A stretch of 64,000 nucleotides of DNA from Paenibacillus guangzhouensis (GCF_009363075.1 NZ_CP045293.1:5429501-5493500); one strand, 5' to 3'; shown: positions 16,814-26,051, counted from the first letter of the stretch. Numbers and translations are program-made. The notes: generated by a model not told the origin, from the letters alone.

Positions 16814-17893
16814 GTGAAATCGGAAGCTTTAGATGATTTAATTGTTGGCGAAAGCCGTGTTCTTACCGATTCCCAAGTCACATCCTTGTGGGGTGGGATA
16901 GATCCGCAATTTTCACCGGACAATGCCGTTGCTGCCGTACAAAGAGCACTGCCACAAGAGGAATATGAGCAATTATTCCCTTGCCGTATTGGCACGAAGG
17001 AATGGCACAAAATTTCTGCTAACCTACCAAATTACAATATAGATCAAACCGACTATTATTCATATAACAACTTGATTGCTGCCATTACAGATGTAGCTAA
17101 TATCAAATATAAGCTGGAATATAGACAGGACGATACTAAGAACAGTCGCGTATTCCGATTCGATAAAAAAGCAAAGACACAAACGCTCATCTACCAAAAT
17201 GCCAACTTTAGCACCTCGAATAGGACGGTTCCGATTATATCGAAAACGGTTGATTTTGGTTCCTTTTTAAAAGAAGGGTCTGAATTGAAGCGAAAGCGCG
17301 AGCTGGCAGCCTTTCTCGCCAATATTTCGCACGAAACGGGTATAGTTATGTCAAGATTCGCAAGAGGTCGGCAAGTCTGGGGTTTGTATTGGAATGAGGA
17401 AATATCCTACATTAACACCACCACTGTCAACTATGCAGAAGCACATGACTATTTTCCGCCAGTTGCGGGTAAATCCTATCACGGACGTGGACCGATGCAG
17501 TTGAGCTGGAACTACAATTACGGATTGATTAGTGGAATTATTTACGGCTCCAAAGACAAGCTGCTTCAGCAGCCTGAGCTTATTGTGAACGATGGCAAGT
17601 TAGGCTTTATGACGGCGATCCTGTTCTGGATGACACCACAGCCTCCCAAGCCTTCCGCTCATGATGTGGTGGTTGGCAACTGGACGCCTTCTGAATCGGA
17701 GATTTCTAAAGGATTAACACAGGCGGGCTTTGGTATTACCATTATGATCATTAACGGTATCCTTGAAGGTAACTTAGACGAAACCGACCGTCGTATCAAA
17801 AGCCGCGTTGATTATTATCGTAAAATTACGACACAAATGGGGATATCCCTTGAAGGAGAAAAATTAATTACTGTAGGCATGAGTCCATTTTAA
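16814..17893 (+). CDS. GH19 chitinase-like protein without signal peptide
   Basis: 359 residues. The catalytic region carries GH19 hallmarks: ELAAFLANISHETG with the proposed general-acid Glu near residue 175, YHGRGPMQLSWNYNYG near 220-237, and AILFWMTPQPPKPSAHDVV near 275. The N-terminal 130 residues include PQEEYEQLFPCR, the usual GH19 lead, but no signal peptide, membrane segment or carbohydrate-binding module. GTG 16814 has GGAGGG about 10 bases upstream and an in-frame stop lies just before. Likely role: hydrolysis of beta-1,4-GlcNAc polymers. The lack of an export signal suggests release by lysis, non-classical export or a lost N-terminus. Confidence 0.85.
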   Translation: MKSEALDDLIVGESRVLTDSQVTSLWGGIDPQFSPDNAVAAVQRALPQEEYEQLFPCRIGTKEWHKISANLPNYNIDQTDYYSYNNLIAAITDVANIKYKLEYRQDDTKNSRVFRFDKKAKTQTLIYQNANFSTSNRTVPIISKTVDFGSFLKEGSELKRKRELAAFLANISHETGIVMSRFARGRQVWGLYWNEEISYINTTTVNYAEAHDYFPPVAGKSYHGRGPMQLSWNYNYGLISGIIYGSKDKLLQQPELIVNDGKLGFMTAILFWMTPQPPKPSAHDVVVGNWTPSESEISKGLTQAGFGITIMIINGILEGNLDETDRRIKSRVDYYRKITTQMGISLEGEKLITVGMSPF

Positions 17894-17954
17894 AACCTAT
17901 GGATGTATTTGACGAAATTTTGGTGTAAGAACGTGAATAGCATTCAGATAGTGA

Positions 17955-18107
17955 GCTCACTGTTCAATTGTTGAGGTTAATGGAAAATTGATCGCTTTAT
18001 TAATTAAGCTTGGATCAAGCTACTTTAAGGAAGAAACCGATCATAGCTTCATATTCAGTGGTGATTTGCGTCATTTAAGGTATTGGTTGGAATGGATACA
18101 GAAATAA
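17955..18107 (+). pseudogene. Protein-like 3' fragment of a lost gene
   Basis: Fifty codons ending at TAA 18105-18107 read SIVEVNGKLIALLIKLGSSY, then FKEETDHSFIFSGDLRHLRY and WLEWIQK. The composition is clearly protein-like but there is no start codon or ribosome site, and a stop lies immediately upstream. Its style resembles the small immunity proteins of the first 8 kb. Otherwise the 259-bp gap after the chitinase-like gene holds only the terminator of the SLH operon. Confidence 0.4.
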
Positions 18108-18141
18108 AAAACCTGCGAAGCCGCTAGGGCTGTCGCAGGTC
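18106..18141 (-). terminator. Intrinsic terminator of the SLH operon
   Basis: On the minus strand: ACCTGCGA, an inner AGCC/GGCT hairpin, then TCGCAGGT followed by TTTTTTATTTC. Confidence 0.85.
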
Positions 18142-18152
18142 GCATGAAGTGA

Positions 18153-21100
18153 TCAAGGTGTTCTCTGATTGAAGTATTGGTAAGTGCCTTTCGCATAGAC
18201 GTTCCATTCCCCAGTTTCCGAGAACTTCGCGGATCCGCTATAGATGGCGGCTTTTCGGATTATCGTTCCGCCGGTTGGCATGAACTCGTCATGGCTGGTC
18301 GGATCGCCGAGGACGTCGATAACGTTTCCGTTATGCTTCAAGACGATCGCTATCAATTTTTTGCCTGGAACATTGAGATTCAGTTCGACGTTGTAATAGA
18401 CCGCATTAATGACATCAAAGAAATCATAAAATGCGCCGTCGATCACGTTGACGTTGTCTATATCCTGTATATTTTGCACAGGAATCTGGAAAATATTCGT
18501 CGTTGCACTCGTAATTGCGTTCGTTCCCGGGTTGTAGTGATACACATCGATAGAATATCCCGTAAAGCGTTGCGCCGTACCGAAATAAGGATTGCGGATT
18601 TGGAGTGCTTTATTGTAATCTCCGCCATCGATGTATTGGGAGAAGTAAGCTTCTCCACTTACTTGCGCCTTGACGTTGACGCGCAGCAACACGGCTTTAT
18701 TATCCGCGCCGATGATCCAGTAGTCGCCGTTCATCGGGGCACTGGCCCATACTGTCCCGTTCAAAGGCGTCGGACCCATTAACGTCTGGTCCGGCGTTGC
18801 GAAATAGACATTAAAGTTCGACTGCCCCGGGAATTGGGACTTCAGATCGTAAGTCAGGTTCGGCACGCCGACTTTGGTGTTGATCTCGACGAAGCCTTTG
18901 TCGACCAGTTGTACCGAGAGCACGGTTAAATTGTACGTTGCGGATCCTCCGTTGCTATCAGTAGCTGTGATCGTAACGGTAACGGATCCCGTATGGCCAG
19001 CCTTACCAGGCGACAGGGTGAGCTCGCTACCGTTTACCGTCGCTTGCGCAGCATTCGGATTGCTTACAACCGCGATAAAGGTCATCGCATCGCCATCTGG
19101 ATCCTCGAATAGCTGGGATAGATCGTAAGAGCGAGTATTCGTATAGCCCGGACTTAACAGTTGCGTCTGAATCGCGGCTACGACCACCGGCGGTTTATTG
19201 GGAGGCGTAACTGCGGCGGCGGTTACCGTCAAATTGATCGTTCTCGACGTATAGGCGCCCTTCGGATCCGTCGCTGTCACTTCGATCGTTGTCACGCCTT
19301 CGGCTAGCGGCGTAATGCTCAGTTTGCTGCCGGTCACGACGGCTGTCGCCAATGCTCCGTTCTGCACCGTCGCTGTATACGTCAATGCCTCATTCTCCGG
19401 ATCGGAGAAATAGAGCGACAAATCGATATCCTTGGCGGCCGTTCCGGCTCCCAACGATTGATCCGGCATGTCGAGGCCGACAGGCGGCTGATTCGGAACG
19501 TTCGCTGACGTCACCTTCAAGACGATCGTCTTCGACGCCGTTGCTCCTTTCGGATCCTGCGCCGTCACTTCGATCGTCGTCTCGCCTTCGGCTAGCGGCG
19601 TAATACTCAGCTTGTTCCCGATCACGCTGGCTGTCGCCAACGCTCCGTTCTGTACCGTCGCTGTATAAGTCAACGCCTCATTCTCCGGATCGGAGAAATA
19701 CGCCGACAGGTCGATATCCTTGGCGGTCGTTCCGGCTTCCAACGATTGATCCGGCATGTCGAGGCCGACAGGGGGCTGGTTCGGAACGTTCGTCGGCGTC
19801 ACCTTCAAGACGATCGTCTTCGACGCCGTTGCTCCTTTCGGATCCTGCGCCGTCACTAGAATCGTCGTCTCGCCTTCGGCTAGCGGCGTAATACTCAGTT
19901 TGCTGCCGGTCACGACGGCTGTCGCCAATGCTCCGTTCTGCACCGTCGCTGTATACGTCAATGCCTCATTCTCCGGATCGGAGAAATAGAGCGACAAATC
20001 GATATCCTTGGCGGCCGTTCCGGCTTCCAACGATTGATCCGGCATGTCGAGGCTGACAGGCGGCTGATTCGTATTGTTCGCAGGTGTCACCTTCAAGACG
20101 ATCGTCTTCGACGCCGTTGCTCCTTTCGGATCCTGCACCGTTACTTGAATCGTCGTCTCTCCTTCGGCTAGCGGCGTAATGCTCAATTTGCTGCCGATCA
20201 CGCTGACTGTAGCCAACGTCTCATCTTGCACTGTCGCCGTATACGACAATGCCTCATTCTCCGGATCGGAGAAATAGAGCGACAAATCGATATCCTTGGC
20301 GGCCGTGCCAGCTTCCAACGATTGATCCGGGATGTCGAGGCCGACAGGCGGCTGGTTCGGAACGTTCGCTCGCGTCACCTTCAAGACGATCGTTTTCGAC
20401 GCCCTTGCTCCTTTCGGATCCTGCGCCGTCACATGGATCGTCGTCTCGCCTTCGGCTAGCGGTGTAATGCTCAACTTGTTCCCGATCACGCTGGCTGTCG
20501 CCAACGCCCCGTTCTGCACCGTCGCTGTATACGTCAACGCCTCATTCTCCGGATCGGAGAAGTAGAGTGACAAATCGATATCCTTAGTGGCCGTACCAGC
20601 TTCCAACGATTGATCCGGGATGTCTAGGCTGACTGGGGGCTGGTTCGGAACGCTCGTCACCTTCACGTTGAACGAAGTCGACACGACGTGACCTTTGCCA
20701 TCGTTGACACGCATCGTGATAACTGCGGTGCCTGCCGCGACCGGCGTGAGTGTTACCGTCATACCAGTCTGCGCTGCCTTAACGATATTTTTGTTGGACG
20801 TCTGCGGTGCCATCGTCAGCTTGTCGTTATCCGGATCGCTGAACAATCCATTAACATCCACGTACTGATCGCCGTCGCTCAGATCGAACATAAGATCCGG
20901 CAATGTACGTTCGACGACGGGCGGCCGATTTACTTCAGCCACCGGAGTCGATTCCTGTGCTGCAGACGAAGTTGATTTCTGTGCCGCAGGCGTCGTCGTT
21001 ACTGCGGACCCCGATACGCCCGGGCCTAATGTGACGTTCGATACTTTCGTATCTGAGCTTAACGTTACAGCAGCTTTCGGATCGTTCACGGTAAGCTGTT

Positions 21101-22460
21101 GCACGGTGCCTGTCACATTCAAGTTAACCTGAGTGGCCGAGCTTACGATTAACTCCCCGATATTTGCATTGCCTGAGAGCGTTGTCGCCTGATTTCCCGT
21201 TAATGCCAAAGAAGAAACCGTCCCCGTCAGCTCTACTTTAGACGCACCTTCCTGAAGCGTAACTTTGCTGACCGTTCCATGGCCATCGAACACGAGCGAC
21301 GCATTGGATGAGACACTGACATTATCGATTTTGGAGCTGCCGAGTGCTTCAACCCGCACATCCTGCTTATTGACCGATACTTGTCCCAGTGATGCATTAT
21401 CGAAGACGACCGTATTGCTGTCACCGCCATTAACGAGTGTATGGCCCGTCACCTTCAGACCGTTCGAGTAGAAATCGTGGGCAAGTTTAGACGAAATCTC
21501 TAGATTTCCAGTGACGTGTACATTGTTCAAGCTGATAAAATCCCCGGATACGGTCAAATTTCCGTCAATCGCACTGCCGCTTCCGTCGAGCATAAGATTT
21601 CCGGAAAACTCCGCTCCATTAGCTGACGGTTCGGCGCCGCTCCGGGTAATTTCCAACGATGTAATGCGTTCGATCGTTCGTCCGTTCGCGACAAACCGAA
21701 TTTTAGCACCTTTCAGTACCGCCGCGTTGGCTATGCGAAGCACGCCTTTGACGTTGTTCGCAAGCGTGTATTGAATACCGTTAATTTGAACTGAGTCATC
21801 CGAAATTCGTTGTAATGATGATGGATGATTCTCAGGGAAGAAGGTGTGCAGCACAATCTCCGCGAGATCTTGGCGTTGCACGAAGCTTTTCGGCTGAAAT
21901 CCGCCTTCTTTGGTCCCCATTACGCCCTCGCCGAACGCGCGGGTCACGGATGGCTTCGCCCACACTGAAACTTTAGAGAAGTCGGCCGATACCGGTGCAG
22001 TCGCCTGAACATTCGACTGCCACCGTGCCGCGCGGTCGAGTATGACGGCAAGCTCTTCGTAGGTCAGCGACGCGGTAGGACGGAATTTTCCGTTGCCTAC
22101 CTCGCCCATTAATCCGGCGCGATAGACGGCTTCGATTGCTGAAGCCGTCCAGTCCGTTTTTTTCACATCCGTAAAAGACGGAGTCGAACCTTTCTTCAAA
22201 GGCAATTGCAGTGTCGATGCGAGTACAACCGCCATCTCTTGCCGGGAAGTCAATCCATAAGGATGGAATCGTCCAGTCGAATCTCCCGTGAACAGCCCCA
22301 TCTGTTGCGCCTGCAATATAGCCGCCTGGCGCTCGGCGCTTAACGTTGCTATATCGCTGAACTTCCGTTCGACGGCGATAGGGCTTCCGGCGAACGTCGT
22401 CGGGATCGCAGTAGTCAAACCCATGGTAACGAGTAAATATTTTGCGAGCGTCTTTTTCAT
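18153..22460 (-). CDS. SLH surface protein with seven Ig/cadherin-like repeats and lamin-tail-like end
   Basis: 1435 residues. A signal peptide (MKKTLAKYLLVTMGLTTAIP, cleavage near 25) is followed by three S-layer-homology domains (about 30-210; motifs FTGDSTGRFHPYGLTSRQE and GNGKFRPTASLTYEELAVIL). Then comes a small beta-solenoid region (about 220-480) and seven Ig/cadherin-like units starting N(Q/R/K)PPV. Five of these are nearly identical 96-residue copies. The last 200 residues resemble a lamin-tail domain (ALQIRNPY, GGTIIRKAAIY, GEWNVYAKGTY). SLH domains anchor to pyruvylated wall polymer, so this is a cell-surface adhesin or scaffold. GAGGAG lies about 10 bases before ATG; the gene is 25 bp after its partner. 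Confidence 0.9.
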   Translation of the reverse strand: MKKTLAKYLLVTMGLTTAIPTTFAGSPIAVERKFSDIATLSAERQAAILQAQQMGLFTGDSTGRFHPYGLTSRQEMAVVLASTLQLPLKKGSTPSFTDVKKTDWTASAIEAVYRAGLMGEVGNGKFRPTASLTYEELAVILDRAARWQSNVQATAPVSADFSKVSVWAKPSVTRAFGEGVMGTKEGGFQPKSFVQRQDLAEIVLHTFFPENHPSSLQRISDDSVQINGIQYTLANNVKGVLRIANAAVLKGAKIRFVANGRTIERITSLEITRSGAEPSANGAEFSGNLMLDGSGSAIDGNLTVSGDFISLNNVHVTGNLEISSKLAHDFYSNGLKVTGHTLVNGGDSNTVVFDNASLGQVSVNKQDVRVEALGSSKIDNVSVSSNASLVFDGHGTVSKVTLQEGASKVELTGTVSSLALTGNQATTLSGNANIGELIVSSATQVNLNVTGTVQQLTVNDPKAAVTLSSDTKVSNVTLGPGVSGSAVTTTPAAQKSTSSAAQESTPVAEVNRPPVVERTLPDLMFDLSDGDQYVDVNGLFSDPDNDKLTMAPQTSNKNIVKAAQTGMTVTLTPVAAGTAVITMRVNDGKGHVVSTSFNVKVTSVPNQPPVSLDIPDQSLEAGTATKDIDLSLYFSDPENEALTYTATVQNGALATASVIGNKLSITPLAEGETTIHVTAQDPKGARASKTIVLKVTRANVPNQPPVGLDIPDQSLEAGTAAKDIDLSLYFSDPENEALSYTATVQDETLATVSVIGSKLSITPLAEGETTIQVTVQDPKGATASKTIVLKVTPANNTNQPPVSLDMPDQSLEAGTAAKDIDLSLYFSDPENEALTYTATVQNGALATAVVTGSKLSITPLAEGETTILVTAQDPKGATASKTIVLKVTPTNVPNQPPVGLDMPDQSLEAGTTAKDIDLSAYFSDPENEALTYTATVQNGALATASVIGNKLSITPLAEGETTIEVTAQDPKGATASKTIVLKVTSANVPNQPPVGLDMPDQSLGAGTAAKDIDLSLYFSDPENEALTYTATVQNGALATAVVTGSKLSITPLAEGVTTIEVTATDPKGAYTSRTINLTVTAAAVTPPNKPPVVVAAIQTQLLSPGYTNTRSYDLSQLFEDPDGDAMTFIAVVSNPNAAQATVNGSELTLSPGKAGHTGSVTVTITATDSNGGSATYNLTVLSVQLVDKGFVEINTKVGVPNLTYDLKSQFPGQSNFNVYFATPDQTLMGPTPLNGTVWASAPMNGDYWIIGADNKAVLLRVNVKAQVSGEAYFSQYIDGGDYNKALQIRNPYFGTAQRFTGYSIDVYHYNPGTNAITSATTNIFQIPVQNIQDIDNVNVIDGAFYDFFDVINAVYYNVELNLNVPGKKLIAIVLKHNGNVIDVLGDPTSHDEFMPTGGTIIRKAAIYSGSAKFSETGEWNVYAKGTYQYFNQRTP
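19200..20642 (-). repeat. Five tandem 288-bp repeats inside the SLH gene
   Basis: The same GGCTG(G/A)TTCG(G/T) landmark recurs at 19486, 19774, 20062, 20350 and 20638, giving an exact 288-bp period (96 codons). Units differ by scattered substitutions, with strings of identity over 50 bp, so they are recent duplications that could expand, contract or mis-assemble. Confidence 0.9.
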
Positions 22461-22485
22461 AGATCGAGCTCCTCTTGGTTGTTAT

Positions 22486-25260
22486 TTAGAAGCTACCCAA
22501 ACCGTCAATCGTATTCTCTTCTAGCGTCGACCATTCGGAACCGTCGAAGTTTGCGCTGCCGTGCGTCGTACTGACGTTCCGACGGAGCGTCGTATCAGGG
22601 GAGTAAATTGCGCGGTCGACTAGCATGTCGCCAATGTAAAGCTCCACGAAGATCGGATCAGTGCTATCAGGATTGAAATCGAAATCGGTGGCATAGGATA
22701 TATCAAAAAAATCTATGCTATTCCAGTCGTAAATCACGAGAGTGCCATGTGCCGGAATACTAAAACCGCTTGTGGAATCGATCACGATTTCCTGTACGCC
22801 GATTTTGAGCTTGATGTTATCAATTACCGTGTCCGTCGGATTATAAAGCTCGATCCCTCTATCGAATCCACCGTCAACCGAGTACCATACCAATTCGGAG
22901 ATGAACGGGCTTTGGCTCACTACCGCCACCGGATGAACCGTAACGCTAATCGTCGTTGTAGCCGTACCGCCCTTGCCGTCGGACACGTTTACCGTGAAGA
23001 TAGCCGTACCGCTCGCTACCGGATGGATCGTCGGCGTGCTTGTTGTGTCGCCTGAATCGACCGTCGCGATGGACGAGTTGAGCGCCGTAATCGTATAGCT
23101 GAGCGCGTCGCCGTCTTCATCTGTGAATAAGCCTGTAAGGTCGAGCGTTCCGTCTGTGCCTACCGTGAACGTAGGCGCAGTCCATGCATCGTTCTTTACC
23201 GGCGCATGGTTAATAACTGGTGCCGGATTTACCGTAACGCTAATCGTCGTTGTAGCCGTACCGCCCTTGCCGTCGGACACGTTTACCGTGAAGGTAGCCG
23301 TACCGCTCGCTACCGGATGGATCGTCGGGGTGCTCGTTGTCCCGCCGGAAGCAACGGTCGCGATGTTCTCGTCTAGCGATTCGATCGTATAGCTGAGCGC
23401 GTCGCCGTCTTCATCCGTGAATAAGCCTGTAAGGTCCAGTGTTCCGTCTGTGCCTACCGTGAACGTAGGTGCGGCCCATGCATCGTTCTTTACAGGATCA
23501 TGATTAATAGCTGGTGCCGGGTTTACCGTAACGCTAATCGTCGTTGTCGCCGTACCGCCCTTGCCGTCGGAGACGTCTACCGTGAAAGTAGCCGTACCGC
23601 TCGCTACCGGATGGATCGTCGGCATGCTCGTTGTACCACCGGGAACGACCGTCGCGATGTTCTCGTCTAGCGCCGTAATCGTATAGCTGAGCGCGTCGCC
23701 GTCTTCATCCGTGAACAAACCTGTAAGGTCGAGCGTTCCGTCTGTGCCTACCGTGAATGTAGGTGCGGCCCATGCATCGTTCTTTACAGGGTTATGATTA
23801 ATAGCTGGTGCCGGGTTTACCGTAACGCTAATCGTCGTTGTAGCCGTACCGCCCTTGCCGTCGGACACGTCCACCGTGAAGTTAGCCGTACCGCTTTCTA
23901 CCGGATGGATCGTCGGGGTGCTCGTTGTCCCGCCGGAAGCAACGGTCGCGATGGACGAGTTGAGTGCCGTGATCTTATAGCTGAGGGAGTCACCGTCTTG
24001 ATCTTTGAACAAGCCCGAGAGATTTATTGCAGCGTCCGAGCCTATCGTCATTGGAGACACTGACCAACTTAGGTTCACGACTGGCGCATGGTTCACAGGT
24101 GTCGGCACAGGTGTTGGCGTCGGTACATTCGTCACCGGGGCGGTTGGTGCCGGCGTATCCTTCTTGCCGCCGATCACTTGTCCGATCTGCGCCTTTATTT
24201 GGTTATAATTTCGGATAATGTCGGATGGAGCTGCGTTATTCGATAATACCAGCGTATCGACTTTTACGCCGGTGAGCTGAAGATCTGAAGCATTGCCCTT
24301 CGGTTCGAGTTTCTCGATATGGGTATTCCCGTCTCCCTTGATCGTCACGTGAACGCCCGAAACCCGCAATACGCCGCTGAACGATGTGCCGCTAAGATCG
24401 AGCACAGTCGGCTTGTCGCTGCTGCCACTCCGCGTGATTTCCAGTTCTTCCAAATCGTTAAGCGAGCGGTTTTTCGATTTGAAAGTCAACACTGCGCCTG
24501 CAAGCACGTCCACATTGTTGTCTCCGATCAGACGCTTCAACGTCGGAGTAATAAGGTACGGCTTATTATCGATAAAGACGACATCCCCGTCGACTCTCGT
24601 AATGGTCGCCTGCTGCACCTTTGACTGGAAAATATCAATTAAATAAGCCGCGATATCCTGCCGTTGCACAATTGCCTTCGGTTGGAACGCCCCGTCTTGT
24701 TGCGCATTGATCAATCCGAGACGAACAGCCGTGGATACCATATCTTTCACCCAAGCGGAAGTGTTACCGATATCATTAACGACGACCGCATTGCCTCCAC
24801 GTGTCCCTTCGCCATTAACGGCACGTACAAATATCGCTGCGAGCTCTTCCCGAGATACCGGTTCCTTCGGACGGAAATTGCCGTTGCCATCCCCTAGCAT
24901 CAATCCAGCTTTGCGAACCGCCTCGATGTAAGGAACAGCCCACTCTCCCGTCCCCGCCTCAAGGTGAGTGCTGCTAGGTGCGGCTTGCGTATCCAACTGC
25001 AAAGATCTCGCTAGCAGAACAGCCAGCTCTTGACGCGTCAGTGCATCTACCGGTCGAAACAAGCCCTTGTCGTCTCCGGTTAACAACCCTTGGCGAGCCG
25101 CTTCTACGATCGCCGCCTTCTTTTCTTCAGTAATTTGCTCCATGTCCACAAAAGAGGTCCGGTAGGGAACTTTGCTGGTTTCAGCGGATACGAGCGAAGG
25201 ATTCGTTACCGCGGTCAAAATAATTGCTGTTGAAAGCGCTTTGCTCCATTTTGTCTTCAT
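22486..25260 (-). CDS. SLH surface protein with four Ig-like repeats and lamin-tail domain
   Basis: 924 residues. Signal peptide (about 1-26, ending near SLVSAETS); three SLH domains (about 36-215, with LTGDDKGLFRPVDALTRQEL and GDGNGNFRPKEPVSREELA); a beta region; a Pro/Thr linker near 370-395 (APTAPVTNVPTPTPVPTPV); four Ig/cadherin-like units of 98 residues, three nearly identical; and a C-terminal lamin-tail domain (RGIELYNPTDTVIDNIKL, TLVIYDW, TLRRNVSTTHGSANFDGSEW). GGAGG precedes ATG 25260. It is the first gene of a two-gene operon. Probable partner or paralogue of the downstream SLH protein on the wall surface. Confidence 0.9.
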   Translation of the reverse strand: MKTKWSKALSTAIILTAVTNPSLVSAETSKVPYRTSFVDMEQITEEKKAAIVEAARQGLLTGDDKGLFRPVDALTRQELAVLLARSLQLDTQAAPSSTHLEAGTGEWAVPYIEAVRKAGLMLGDGNGNFRPKEPVSREELAAIFVRAVNGEGTRGGNAVVVNDIGNTSAWVKDMVSTAVRLGLINAQQDGAFQPKAIVQRQDIAAYLIDIFQSKVQQATITRVDGDVVFIDNKPYLITPTLKRLIGDNNVDVLAGAVLTFKSKNRSLNDLEELEITRSGSSDKPTVLDLSGTSFSGVLRVSGVHVTIKGDGNTHIEKLEPKGNASDLQLTGVKVDTLVLSNNAAPSDIIRNYNQIKAQIGQVIGGKKDTPAPTAPVTNVPTPTPVPTPVNHAPVVNLSWSVSPMTIGSDAAINLSGLFKDQDGDSLSYKITALNSSIATVASGGTTSTPTIHPVESGTANFTVDVSDGKGGTATTTISVTVNPAPAINHNPVKNDAWAAPTFTVGTDGTLDLTGLFTDEDGDALSYTITALDENIATVVPGGTTSMPTIHPVASGTATFTVDVSDGKGGTATTTISVTVNPAPAINHDPVKNDAWAAPTFTVGTDGTLDLTGLFTDEDGDALSYTIESLDENIATVASGGTTSTPTIHPVASGTATFTVNVSDGKGGTATTTISVTVNPAPVINHAPVKNDAWTAPTFTVGTDGTLDLTGLFTDEDGDALSYTITALNSSIATVDSGDTTSTPTIHPVASGTAIFTVNVSDGKGGTATTTISVTVHPVAVVSQSPFISELVWYSVDGGFDRGIELYNPTDTVIDNIKLKIGVQEIVIDSTSGFSIPAHGTLVIYDWNSIDFFDISYATDFDFNPDSTDPIFVELYIGDMLVDRAIYSPDTTLRRNVSTTHGSANFDGSEWSTLEENTIDGLGSF
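22917..23800 (-). repeat. Three tandem 294-bp repeats inside the first SLH gene
   Basis: The GCATCGTTCTTTAC landmark recurs at 23186, 23480 and 23774, an exact 294-bp period (98 codons). A fourth, more divergent unit lies to the right. The period differs from the 288 bp of the neighbouring gene, so the two arrays expanded separately. Confidence 0.88.
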
Positions 25261-25444
25261 CGTCTGGCCTCCGTGTTTGGCATTTCTTTAGTAGGTGTTT
25301 CCATTATAGTTGAGTCTGGAAAATCATTCCTCATGTAATATTTAACTAAATGAACAGCGAATTACTAGATTCCCTAATTTGGTAATTTTGTTACTTAATC
25401 TTCTTGTATAATTACGTTGAAAATTTGCACTATTATACTAAGAC

Positions 25445-25616
25445 TTAAGAATCATATTTAGACAGATTCCAACAAACACCATTTTCCGTTGCTGCCGGTG
25501 TTTCCGTTGTTCCTGGTGTTTCTGTCAACACACTGGCAGCGGCTTCAGCCGATACAGACTGCATGATCGGCCATCACAATTGCCAGCCATCTTTTCATAA
25601 ATTTCGTCATCTTCAT
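25445..25616 (-). pseudogene. Broken N-terminus of a secreted protein
   Basis: On the minus strand MKMTKFMKRWLAIVMA begins a signal-peptide-like frame, which a frame change near 25564 links to MQSVSAEAAASV and LTETPGTTETPAATENG, ending at TAA 25445-25447. A basic start, hydrophobic core, SAEA cleavage-like site and Thr/Glu/Pro linker are those of an exported surface protein. The remainder is gone. The other 790 bp between the SLH operon and vanY hold this remnant, a CATCCTA/TAGGATG hairpin (25665-25683), repeat copy C and the duplicated leader. Confidence 0.4.
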
Positions 25617-25883
25617 ACTGGTTTGTTTTAACGCCTTCCTTGTAAATTTTTCTATATTACATTTCATCCTATTGTATAGGATGGTTCTCTCAAAATTCTC
25701 CCAAATATCGACAAGGCTCGACCAACTCAAGGAATCTTCAACAAACGGAATTAAATTGAACCAAAAAAGTCCGGCCAAATGGAAAACCGCTGAGAGAGCA
25801 CGAAAACGTGCCTTCGAAGCGGCTGCATAGAACCCTTATCGGGAATATGTGATATTGCAAAGGAATACCTACAAAAATAGATA

Positions 25884-25928
25884 TTTTCGCTTTACTTGTG
25901 GTACGGTTCAGCTTAACGCGTCTATTGG
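25884..25928 (-). repeat. Dispersed terminal-inverted repeat, copy C, truncated
   Basis: In reverse orientation: CCAATAGACGCG, then TTAAGCTGAACCGTACCACA, AGT and AGCGAAAAT. The TTTTCGC end is missing; sequence switches at 25928/25929 directly into the duplicated GTTCGAG block, so the break coincides with a rearrangement point. Confidence 0.75.
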
Positions 25929-26050
25929 GTTCGAGATAGAATAGAACTCAGAATAAAGGAAGACTTTAGAAAAATATTATATTTTTCCTACTCTTTATTT
26001 AAATAGTTTCCTGTATCTTGAGCTTGTGAGTTGCAAAGGAGGAAGCTGTA
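25929..26050 (+). repeat. Duplicated leader, copy 2 (vanY leader)
   Basis: Continuous here, while its counterpart at 16232-16264 plus 16570-16669 is split. It includes the AAAGGAGG ribosome site of the vanY-like gene. The AT-rich middle probably holds the promoter, but no convincing -35/-10 pair could be fixed. Confidence 0.75.
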
Positions 26051-26051
26051 T

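Noticed and set aside
18177-18782. 201-codon frame antisense to the SLH gene
   Set aside because: Shadow of a long real gene on the other strand; composition is not protein-like.
19200-20642. Regular repeats as a possible CRISPR array
   Set aside because: Period is 288 bp and the units are in-frame protein domains; no short direct repeats with unique spacers.
25681-25829. 49-codon plus-strand ORF ending KWKTAERARKRAFEAAA
   Set aside because: Could be a transposase tail, but no family could be recognised and no partner sequence is present.
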